NCBI GenBank assembly: GCA_913054425.1
Contig: CAJXJG010000098.1
Location: 1 to 6,601 of the forward strand
DNA length: 6,601 nt
Origin: an uncultured Fidelibacterota bacterium
Lineage (GTDB): Bacteria > Fidelibacterota > Marinisomatia > Marinisomatales > UBA8229
Direction of reading: 5' to 3'
Below are positions 1 through 5,133 of the stretch, piece by piece. Position 1 is the stretch's first letter. Every line of letters begins with the position of its first letter. Both the position numbers and the translations under genes were made by a program. The notes under the pieces were generated by a model. It had not been told where the DNA came from, searched no databases, and saw only the letters and a program-made list of their open reading frames with translations.

Positions 1-1099
1 AAATGATAGTACTTTTTGTATTGTTCCCCAAGTGAATCATTTTTGTTCCTGTATCTGCCTGTTGATAGTTATTCGTCAGCGCTACAGAATAAAATTCACC
101 CGTAGAATTATCACCCTTTAGAATGACGCTGGGATATTTCCAGGTAATGGCAGACCCGGTTTCCACTTGAGTCCATGAAATCTTTGAATTGTTCTCCTTA
201 CAAATACCTCTTTTAGTAACAAAGTTAAAGATTCCGCCCTTCCCATCCTTATCTCCCGGATACCAGTTTTGGACAGTGGAATATTTGATTTGAGCGTCTT
301 TATGAGCAATTAATTCAACGACTGCAGCATGGAGCTGGTTCTCATCACGCATGGGAGCAGTACACCCCTCCAGGTAGCTCACATAGCTGCCTTCATCTGC
401 GATAATGAGAGTCCGTTCAAATTGCCCGGTGTTTGCTGCATTGATTCTGAAATAGGTCGACAGTTCCATGGGGCAGCGAACTCCTTTGGGAATGTATACA
501 AACGATCCATCGCTGAAAACTGCGGAGTTCAGCGCAGCGAAAAAATTATCAGTCATCGGCACAACAGATCCAAGGTATTTCCTTACAAGATCCGGGTGGT
601 TGTGAACTGCCTCTGAGAATGGACAGAAAATAACGCCGTGTTTTTCCAGGTCTTTCTTAAAGGTTGTGACGACAGACACGCTGTCAAAAACAGCATCCAC
701 CGCAACGCCTGCTAACATTTTCTGCTCTTGCAGAGGAATTCCAAGTTTGTTATAGGTCTCCAGTAATTCCGGATCAACCTCATCCAGGCTTTTTAATTCT
801 TTTTTCTCTTTAGGGGCAGAATAGTAACTAATTGACTGATAATCAATAGGTGGAAAGGTGATATTTGCCCAGGAAGGATTTTTCATTTTTTTCCAGTTCT
901 TGTATGATTTCAGTCGCCAGTCCCTGAGCCAATCCGGTTCACCTTTCTTTGCGGAAATAATCCGAATTACATCTTCATTCAACCCCGGGGGAATTGTTTC
1001 CTGTTCAATATCCGTGACAAATCCGTATTTATAATCCTGGCTGATGGCTTCATCAATAATAGTGTTTTCTTTTTTCATTGTGTCCTTCATTTCATTCAT
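1..1099 (-). CDS. sufB: Fe-S cluster assembly scaffold SufB, C-terminus cut by window edge
   Basis: SufB is the scaffold subunit of the cytosolic SufBCD complex, on which Fe-S clusters are built from sulfide supplied by SufS and iron. Translating the minus strand gives 366 uninterrupted residues with no stop before the left edge. Family landmarks in order are SYYSAP (91-96), FDSVSV (138-143), VRKYLG (172-177), GVRCPMELSTYFRINA (206-221), YLEGCTAPMRD (242-252), KYSTVQNWYPGD (272-283), FVTKR (293-297) and TGTKMIHLGNN (350-360). Cys246 in GCTAP matches E. coli Cys254, implicated in sulfur handling. The Cys-rich N-terminal insert of E. coli SufB is absent. About 100 C-terminal residues, including the Cys405 region, lie outside the window. 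Start choice: 1099 is the most upstream in-frame ATG, with AGAG 8-9 bases ahead; in-frame ATG 1078, preceded closely by AAGGA, is a good alternative. The gene follows the regulator by 20 bases, so the two are very probably one operon. Confidence 0.96.
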   Translation of the reverse strand, partial: MNEMKDTMKKENTIIDEAISQDYKYGFVTDIEQETIPPGLNEDVIRIISAKKGEPDWLRDWRLKSYKNWKKMKNPSWANITFPPIDYQSISYYSAPKEKKELKSLDEVDPELLETYNKLGIPLQEQKMLAGVAVDAVFDSVSVVTTFKKDLEKHGVIFCPFSEAVHNHPDLVRKYLGSVVPMTDNFFAALNSAVFSDGSFVYIPKGVRCPMELSTYFRINAANTGQFERTLIIADEGSYVSYLEGCTAPMRDENQLHAAVVELIAHKDAQIKYSTVQNWYPGDKDGKGGIFNFVTKRGICKENNSKISWTQVETGSAITWKYPSVILKGDNSTGEFYSVALTNNYQQADTGTKMIHLGNNTKSTII

Positions 1100-1119
1100 A
1101 TCAAATCTCTTGCTTCATT

Positions 1120-1521
1120 CTAAATCCCGGTAATCTCTGATAATGTCAAATTATCAAACATCGATATAATAGCATCATTTACACGGTTGATGGGTTTACG
1201 GATATTGCAGATATCAAGCTGCACACATTTTGTATCGATGGAGCAATCCATAATTCCGATCGGCCCTTCCAAAATTTTAATTAATGCTGTCAAATTCATC
1301 TGATCCAGTGATTTTTTCAATTTATATCCTCCATGGGCACCTTGAGTAGCTTCCAGAATATCATGCTTTGACAATTCCTGGAGTATTTTAGCCAGTAGCT
1401 GCAGAGGAATTCGATAAACTCCAGATATTTCCTTGGCGCTTACGACTTTATCTTCACTTTGCCCTTGAATATAGCGCAGAGCGATAAGAGCATATTCTAA
1501 TTTTCGTGTTATTTTAAACAT
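1120..1521 (-). CDS. iscR: Rrf2-family Fe-S-dependent transcription regulator, IscR-like
   Basis: A 133-residue winged-helix regulator of the Rrf2 family, close in layout to IscR, which senses Fe-S status and controls Fe-S assembly genes. The N-terminal helix-turn-helix and wing span about residues 1-70; the wing carries GAHGGYKL (61-68), equivalent to the family GxxGGY. The cluster site is Cys93-x5-Cys99-x5-Cys105, the same spacing as E. coli Cys92/98/104. Position 108, where E. coli has ligand His107, is Arg. Position 44, equivalent to E. coli Glu43, is Ala. The C-terminal TLSEI resembles TLGEL of IscR. Start: ATG 1521 gives the typical Rrf2 N-terminus (MFKITRKLEYALIAL); a 40-residue extension upstream would cross the promoter and operator and is not used. 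No Shine-Dalgarno is visible, so the leader may be very short. It precedes sufB by 20 bases. SufR-like or other cluster-binding Rrf2 roles remain possible. Confidence 0.9.
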   Translation of the reverse strand: MFKITRKLEYALIALRYIQGQSEDKVVSAKEISGVYRIPLQLLAKILQELSKHDILEATQGAHGGYKLKKSLDQMNLTALIKILEGPIGIMDCSIDTKCVQLDICNIRKPINRVNDAIISMFDNLTLSEITGI

Positions 1522-1544
1522 ATACGACTTTTTTAGTCGTATAT
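1520..1544. promoter_or_regulatory. IscR type 1-like operator, perfect inverted repeat
   Basis: Ten-base arms, ATATACGACT and AGTCGTATAT on either strand, flank a five-base A/T spacer (1530-1534), 25 bases in all. The layout ATA-N3-GACT-N5-AGTC-N3-TAT has the length and fixed positions of the E. coli IscR type 1 site (ATASYYGACTRWWWYAGTCRRSTAT); it departs at the S/Y/R positions next to the core and at one spacer position. It lies directly after the predicted -10 box and overlaps the iscR start codon, so a bound protein would cover the transcription start. Negative autoregulation of iscR-sufB is inferred from this placement. Confidence 0.82.
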
Positions 1545-1573
1545 AATATAATTGATTAAAATATAAAAGGCAA
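1545..1573 (-). promoter_or_regulatory. Predicted sigma70-type promoter of iscR-sufB
   Basis: On the minus strand, TTGCCT (1573-1568) and TATATT (1550-1545) are separated by exactly 17 bases. Transcription would start near 1538, inside the inverted-repeat operator, giving a leader of roughly 17 bases before the ATG at 1521. That agrees with the lack of a ribosome-binding site. The region is AT-rich, so chance matches are likely; the position relative to the operator is the main support. Read-through from mdh, 110 bases upstream, is also possible because no clear terminator is visible between them. Confidence 0.5.
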
Positions 1574-1630
1574 GGAACAATTAAAAATGCTTTTAACGAT
1601 GAATATAAGGTAGTTAATCTATATGAATTC

Positions 1631-2566
1631 TTACAGTCCAATTTCTTCTATGGTTTTCTTCACATGCTGTAGTGTGTTTTGAAGAGCAGAGTTTTCTTCT
1701 TCGGTTAATTGAAATTCCAGGATTTTTTCCACACCGCCACTTCCGATGACTGTGGGAACTCCAATGAAATATCCGTTTATCCCGAATTCCCCTTCGCAGA
1801 GGGCAGCACAGGGAATCACCCTTTTTTTATCTAGGAGATAGGATTCTGCCATTTCAATGGCGCTTTGGGCCGGAGCGAAATAGGCAGACCCGTTTCCGAA
1901 TAATTTTACGATTTCACCTCCCGCAACCCGGGTTCGCTGCACAATTGCTTCCAGAGTGTCTTCGGGAATTAATTCGGCAATCGGAATTCCGCCAATAGTT
2001 GCTGTCCGTATGATGGGAATCATTGTATCGCCATGGCCTCCCAATACTATGCATTGAATATCCTGAACGGAATATCCGGTTTCCATAGAGAGAAACGTGC
2101 GAAAACGTGATGTATCTAAAGCGCCTGCCATTCCCACAACTTGATTCTTTGCGAATTTCGAAATTTTGTAAAAAGAATACACAATCGCATCCAGCGGATT
2201 TGAAAGGACAATCACAAAACTATTGGGAGCGTATTTTTTTACGTTATTCGCAACGTCAGTAATGATTTTGATATTGATATTGAGCAAGTCTTCCCGGTCC
2301 ATTCCGGGTTTCCGTGGTACTCCGGCAGTGATGATTACAACATCTGTATCCTTAATGTCAGCATAGTCAGAGGAACCTGTAAGATTCACGTCATAACCAT
2401 CGTGGGGACGTAACTGCATGATATCCAAAGCTTTTCCTTTGGTCATTCCCTCTGCCTGGGGGATATCGAATATGACAATATCTCCTAATTCTTTTTGTGC
2501 AGCCAATAAGGCAAGGTTTCCTCCAATTTGTCCTCCGCCAATTAATGCAATCTTATTTCTTTTCAT
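1631..2566 (-). CDS. mdh: Malate dehydrogenase, LDH-like type, NAD-dependent
   Basis: Interconverts malate and oxaloacetate with NAD in the cytosol (EC 1.1.1.37). The 311 residues match the usual length of the LDH-like MDH group. The Rossmann loop is GGGQIGG (10-16), and Asp34 ends strand beta-2, favouring NAD over NADP. The mobile loop RKPGMDRED has Arg85 at the position that separates MDH from LDH (Gln in LDH), plus Arg91. Asn123 is in SNPLD, Asp151 and Arg154 in LDTSRFR, and the catalytic His178 in GGHGD; all expected catalytic residues are present. The start is supported by AAAGGA about 8 bases before the ATG. It lies 73 bases after citrate synthase on the same strand, and its product oxaloacetate is that enzyme's substrate, so cotranscription is likely. 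The 110 bases after its stop hold only the iscR promoter and operator. Confidence 0.97.
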   Translation of the reverse strand: MKRNKIALIGGGQIGGNLALLAAQKELGDIVIFDIPQAEGMTKGKALDIMQLRPHDGYDVNLTGSSDYADIKDTDVVIITAGVPRKPGMDREDLLNINIKIITDVANNVKKYAPNSFVIVLSNPLDAIVYSFYKISKFAKNQVVGMAGALDTSRFRTFLSMETGYSVQDIQCIVLGGHGDTMIPIIRTATIGGIPIAELIPEDTLEAIVQRTRVAGGEIVKLFGNGSAYFAPAQSAIEMAESYLLDKKRVIPCAALCEGEFGINGYFIGVPTVIGSGGVEKILEFQLTEEENSALQNTLQHVKKTIEEIGL

Positions 2567-2639
2567 AAATAAATATCCTTTTTTGTTTTTGATTTATTTT
2601 CACAGTACTATGTGAATAGTATAGAATATATCTTAAAAA
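2567..2639 (-). other. gltA-mdh junction with mdh ribosome-binding site, no terminator seen
   Basis: The 73 bases between the two TCA genes are AT-rich. AAAGGA at about 2576-2581 is the likely mdh Shine-Dalgarno. No stem followed by a T-run was found, which supports a gltA-mdh transcript. A short CACA/TGTG repeat around 2601-2614 has only four-base arms and is not assigned a role. Confidence 0.45.
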
Positions 2640-3911
2640 TTAAGTGTTTTTACTGATCCATTCAGCCGTGACGGATTTTGGTCTTGTGATGGGAATCCCC
2701 AAGGCGCGGTTTATGACCATCTGGGATACCATTCCCATAGCTCGTGAAATACTGAACAAAACTGTGTAAAAACTAAATTCTGTAATTCCATAATGATATA
2801 AAAGTGATCCTGAAGCAGCATCAACATTTGGCCAGGGATTTTTTGCTTTTCCCTGTTCCAGTAATATTGGTGGTACCACTTCGAAGAGTTTTTGCACAAT
2901 TGAAAAAATTAAGCTATCTTGAATGTGTTCCTTACCGAATTTCATGAATGCTGTAAAGCGCGGATCCGGACACCGTAATACTGCATGCCCATATCCGGGG
3001 ACTACGCGCCCGTTGTTTAAATGCTCCCAAACAAAATCTGTAAGTTCTTTATTTGAGGGTACTCCGTTAAAATGATTCTTGATTTCAAGCACAAACCGGA
3101 GGCATTCCTGGTTCGCAAGTCCATGTAACGGTCCGGCTAATCCATTTAAACCTGCTGAGACAGCATAGTACGGGTCTGAGAGAGCAGACGCAACTGTAAG
3201 AGCACTGAAAGCGCTCACATTTCCTCCTTCATGATCACAATGGAGCATGAGATAAAGACGCATCAGTTTTTTTACTGTATTGTCAGGATCAGGGATGCCG
3301 AGCATGTGAGCAAAGTTTGCACCCCAATCAAGGGAGGGATCCGGATCAATTAATTCTCCCTTTTCAAACCGGATTCTATACACACCTGCTCCAACGGCAG
3401 GAAGTTTTGCAACAAGTTGAATAGCATCCTGAAGAATCGCTTTCCAAAAATCTTGTTTTGCCATTCCCTGGCTATATTGTTTTTTAAATACCGACTCATT
3501 ACTCATTGACAGAATCGCTGTGTTAAACATTGTCATTGGATGTGAGTCATTTGGCATTGCTTTCAGCATATCCCACACATAGGTTGGTACTTCAGCATGT
3601 TTAGATAATTGAGATTGGATATCTGTCAGTGCAGTTTCATCCGGAATATCTCCCGTAAGCAGGAGAAAAAATACTTCTTCTGGTAAAATATGCGTGATCT
3701 CTAAAAGCGGGTAGTTACGAATAATGAGTCCCGTATCAGGAGAGACGGAAGATGTATCACAAATCAAGCCTTTTATACCACGCATTCCTCCATAAACCTG
3801 GTTTACTGTTACTTCACTTATGACAGTATCCCCTTTTAAATCAATTAATTGATTCGCTTCGCTTCGCCAAGCTTCTATTTTATCTTCTAATATATTTTGC
3901 AGATAAGACAT
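2640..3911 (-). CDS. gltA: Citrate synthase, eukaryote (mitochondrial)-like type
   Basis: Condenses acetyl-CoA and oxaloacetate to citrate, the entry step of the TCA cycle. The 423 residues resemble pig heart citrate synthase far more than the E. coli GltA type. Blocks include HCDHEGGNVSAF (224-235), NGLAGPLHGLANQE (256-269), GRVVPGYGHAVLR (301-313) and LEQGKAKNPWPNVDA (351-365). The catalytic residues are His263, His309 and Asp364; the substrate-binding residues are His227, Arg318, Arg390 and Arg410. Every one lies exactly 11 below the mature pig number (274, 320, 375, 238, 329, 401, 421), so no gaps occur across the catalytic half. No targeting presequence is present. AGGAAAA 5 bases before the ATG supports the start. 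The gene is divergent from aroQ and sits 73 bases ahead of mdh. Eukaryote-like bacterial enzymes are known in Geobacteraceae; usual bacterial NADH-sensitive GltA features are not expected here. Confidence 0.97.
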   Translation of the reverse strand: MSYLQNILEDKIEAWRSEANQLIDLKGDTVISEVTVNQVYGGMRGIKGLICDTSSVSPDTGLIIRNYPLLEITHILPEEVFFLLLTGDIPDETALTDIQSQLSKHAEVPTYVWDMLKAMPNDSHPMTMFNTAILSMSNESVFKKQYSQGMAKQDFWKAILQDAIQLVAKLPAVGAGVYRIRFEKGELIDPDPSLDWGANFAHMLGIPDPDNTVKKLMRLYLMLHCDHEGGNVSAFSALTVASALSDPYYAVSAGLNGLAGPLHGLANQECLRFVLEIKNHFNGVPSNKELTDFVWEHLNNGRVVPGYGHAVLRCPDPRFTAFMKFGKEHIQDSLIFSIVQKLFEVVPPILLEQGKAKNPWPNVDAASGSLLYHYGITEFSFYTVLFSISRAMGMVSQMVINRALGIPITRPKSVTAEWISKNT

Positions 3912-3938
3912 CTATGTTTTCCTATATGGATTTTAATT

Positions 3939-3950
3939 GCTGTAAACAGC
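3939..3950. repeat. Short inverted repeat near the gltA transcription start
   Basis: GCTGT and ACAGC flank two A's, giving a 12-base near-perfect palindrome. It falls 6 bases downstream of the possible gltA -10 box, around the expected +1, where a repressor site would act. No regulator can be named from the sequence, and an AT-rich region yields such repeats by chance. Confidence 0.25.
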
Positions 3951-3955
3951 TTGTA

Positions 3956-3961
3956 ATTATA
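3956..3961 (-). promoter_or_regulatory. Possible -10 box of the gltA promoter
   Basis: The minus strand reads TATAAT, a perfect sigma70 -10 match, 45 bases ahead of the gltA ATG. The best -35 candidate, TTGATT at 3981-3976, is only 14 bases away, shorter than the usual 16-18; other hexamers at proper spacing are poor. The box also sits in a ten-base AATTATAATT palindrome, so chance occurrence is plausible. Confidence 0.35.
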
Positions 3962-3985
3962 ATTGTTTCAATTAAAATCAAATCA

Positions 3986-4014
3986 TTTTCAGAGAATCAA
4001 TTTAAGCATATTCT
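3986..4014 (+). promoter_or_regulatory. Candidate promoter of the aroQ-tyrA-aroF-aroA group
   Basis: TTTTCA (3986-3991) and TATTCT (4009-4014) are spaced by exactly 17 bases. Transcription would start near 4021 and leave a leader of about 76 bases, which contains the small GAATAA/TTATTC hairpin. Both hexamers differ from consensus at two positions, so this is a best guess. Confidence 0.3.
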
Positions 4015-4042
4015 ACATTCCGTCTAAATAGAGTTGTTGCAG

Positions 4043-4057
4043 GAATAAACCTTATTC
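4043..4057. repeat. Small hairpin or operator-like inverted repeat in the aroQ leader
   Basis: GAATAA and TTATTC are perfect complements around a three-base ACC loop. The stem is AT-rich and no T-run follows directly, so it is not a terminator. It could be a DNA operator half-site pair or incidental; its position between the candidate promoter and aroQ is the only reason to list it. Confidence 0.22.
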
Positions 4058-4096
4058 ACTTTCCGGATTATAAATTCCTTTCTAATTTGTACCGCG

Positions 4097-4357
4097 ATGG
4101 ACAAGAGGATTCAGAAATTAAGAGAACAAATTGATGAGATAGATGAAGAAATTATCCAGTTCTTAAAAAAGCGCATGGGAATTTCCATAGAGGTAGGAAA
4201 ATTGAAGGATGAACTTCATATTCCTATTGAAGATAAGAAGCGTGAAAAAGAAATTATTGATCGTCTCACCAAAATAGCAGGCAAAAATTTATCAGAAGAA
4301 CAACTTATCCGAATTTTTACTGCTGTCTTTAAATCCTCAAAACAATTCCAGAAGTAA
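4097..4357 (+). CDS. aroQ: Chorismate mutase, monofunctional AroQ class
   Basis: Rearranges chorismate to prephenate, the branch point toward phenylalanine and tyrosine. The 86-residue all-helical chain is a stand-alone version of the E. coli P-protein mutase domain. The active-site set is complete: Arg9, Arg26, Lys37, Asp46, Arg49 and Glu50 correspond to E. coli Arg11, Arg28, Lys39, Asp48, Arg51 and Glu52 at a constant offset of two, and Ser81 and Gln85 correspond to Ser84 and Gln88. No prephenate dehydratase, dehydrogenase or signal peptide is attached. Helix 1 is strongly charged (IDEIDEEI), as usual in this family. No clear Shine-Dalgarno precedes the ATG. It opens the aromatic group, 49 bases ahead of tyrA, whose substrate it makes. 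In several bacteria this domain is fused to DAHP synthase, so a non-covalent complex with the product of aroF is conceivable. Confidence 0.93.
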   Translation: MDKRIQKLREQIDEIDEEIIQFLKKRMGISIEVGKLKDELHIPIEDKKREKEIIDRLTKIAGKNLSEEQLIRIFTAVFKSSKQFQK

Positions 4358-4393
4358 ATTAAATTTTGCGACCCCGTTTATTGGAGTAATACA

Positions 4394-4414
4394 ATGGAAG
4401 AAAAAAATGAGTAG
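4394..4414 (+). other. Six-codon upstream reading frame overlapping the tyrA start
   Basis: An ATG at 4394, preceded by GGAG (4383-4386) at 7 bases, opens a frame reading MEEKNE and then TAG. The stop lies just inside tyrA, whose ATG is at 4407 in the next frame. The run of seven A's at 4401-4407 joins the two frames: with six A's the upstream ATG would read straight into tyrA. Options are translational coupling by reinitiation, slippage at the A-run, a homopolymer error in the assembly, or chance. Confidence 0.35.
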
Positions 4415-5129
4415 TTTGGGAATTATTGGTTTTGGACGATTTGGTCGGATTTTGGGTAAAATATTTTTAGATGATTTTGAAGTAAAAGCCTACGACCCAA
4501 ATCCAGTTCAGGAACAAATAGGTACGGAATTAACAGATTTGGGTACAGTTTTAAAAGAGGAAACAATTATATTAGCTGTTCCAATTAGTATTTTTAAAAA
4601 TGTTGTGATAGATATTGCACCACGCTTGAAAAAATCCTGTACGATCATGGATGTTTGCTCTGTAAAGGTATATCCGGTAAGTGTAATGAAAGATAATTTG
4701 CCGAAATCTGTTAATATCATTGGTACCCATCCACTTTTTGGGCCGGATTCCATTGGTCAAGCGGAGAGCCTTAAAATAATGATGTGCAATGTGCGCGAGA
4801 CCAAGAATCAATATTCAAAATGGACTTCTTATTTTTCATCAAAAAATATGCAAGTAGTAGAAATGTCGCCTGAAGAACATGATAAATTAGCTTCACGTAC
4901 TCAAGGGATTACTCACTTTATTGGGAGATCATTAATGAACGCAGGAATAAATCCAACATTAATTGACACACTTGGTTTTTCAGAACTTTACAAGGTAATT
5001 GAACAAACCTGCAACGATAGTTGGGAATTGTTTATGGATTTACAAAATTATAATCCATATACACAATCAATGATAGACGATCTGGAAAATTCTATTGCTG
5101 AAATAAGCAATCGAATTGCAAGGAGATGA
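4407..5129 (+). CDS. tyrA: TyrA-family prephenate/arogenate dehydrogenase, short plant-like form
   Basis: Oxidatively decarboxylates prephenate or arogenate with NAD(P), making the last or next-to-last intermediate of tyrosine. The N-terminal Rossmann domain has GFGRFG (8-13), and Asp30 at the end of beta-2 favours NAD. Catalytic-region motifs are DVCSVK (82-87), GTHPLFGP (106-113, with His108 as the likely catalytic His), EMSPEEHDKLASRTQ (152-166) and ITHFIGR (168-174, His170). The EMSxxEHDK and ITHxIGR blocks and the HPxFGP motif are closest in style to plant arogenate dehydrogenases. At 240 residues it is shorter than typical TyrA and has neither an ACT nor a mutase domain. Substrate preference cannot be decided from sequence by eye. 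ATG 4407 has GGAAG 5 bases ahead; an alternative upstream ATG at 4394 is out of frame. Base composition is low in G+C compared with aroF. It ends 4 bases before aroF. Confidence 0.9.
   Translation: MSSLGIIGFGRFGRILGKIFLDDFEVKAYDPNPVQEQIGTELTDLGTVLKEETIILAVPISIFKNVVIDIAPRLKKSCTIMDVCSVKVYPVSVMKDNLPKSVNIIGTHPLFGPDSIGQAESLKIMMCNVRETKNQYSKWTSYFSSKNMQVVEMSPEEHDKLASRTQGITHFIGRSLMNAGINPTLIDTLGFSELYKVIEQTCNDSWELFMDLQNYNPYTQSMIDDLENSIAEISNRIARR
5120..5125 (+). promoter_or_regulatory. Ribosome-binding site that fixes the aroF start
   Basis: AAGGAG inside the last codons of tyrA sits 8 bases ahead of the ATG at 5134. This is the strongest Shine-Dalgarno of the right-hand group. It favours 5134 over an in-frame TTG at 5116 that would add six residues and lie upstream of the site. 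Its place at the end of tyrA suggests translational coupling. Confidence 0.8.
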
Positions 5130-5133
5130 AAAC

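Larger units (their letters stand above)
3912..4096. other. Divergent intergenic region between gltA and aroQ
   Basis: These 185 AT-rich bases lie between the start codons of the TCA and aromatic groups and must carry the promoters of both. They hold a TATAAT box facing gltA, a candidate promoter facing aroQ, a short GCTGT/ACAGC palindrome and a GAATAA/TTATTC hairpin. No convincing coding frame, T-box, riboswitch or leader peptide rich in aromatic codons was recognised. Confidence 0.6.

Noticed and set aside
118..616. Small open frames on both strands within the sufB region
   Set aside because: The continuous 366-residue SufB frame explains the sequence; these are out-of-frame or antisense shadows with no recognisable motifs.
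1522..1641. A 40-residue upstream extension of the iscR frame, overlapping the end of mdh
   Set aside because: It runs through the predicted promoter and the perfect operator, has no resemblance to Rrf2 proteins, and the typical family N-terminus begins at 1521.
3912..4096. An amino-acid attenuator, T-box or aromatic-codon leader peptide ahead of aroQ
   Set aside because: No GC-rich terminator stem with a T-run, no T-box sequence and no run of aromatic codons was found; only a six-base AT-rich hairpin is present.
4508..4811. Two antisense frames inside tyrA
   Set aside because: They overlap conserved TyrA motifs such as GTHPLFGP on the other strand and show no protein-like features.
5116..5133. 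TTG start for aroF, adding six residues
   Set aside because: It lies upstream of the AAGGAG site, overlaps tyrA, and the T. maritima-like N-terminus begins at ATG 5134, which also gives family residue numbering.
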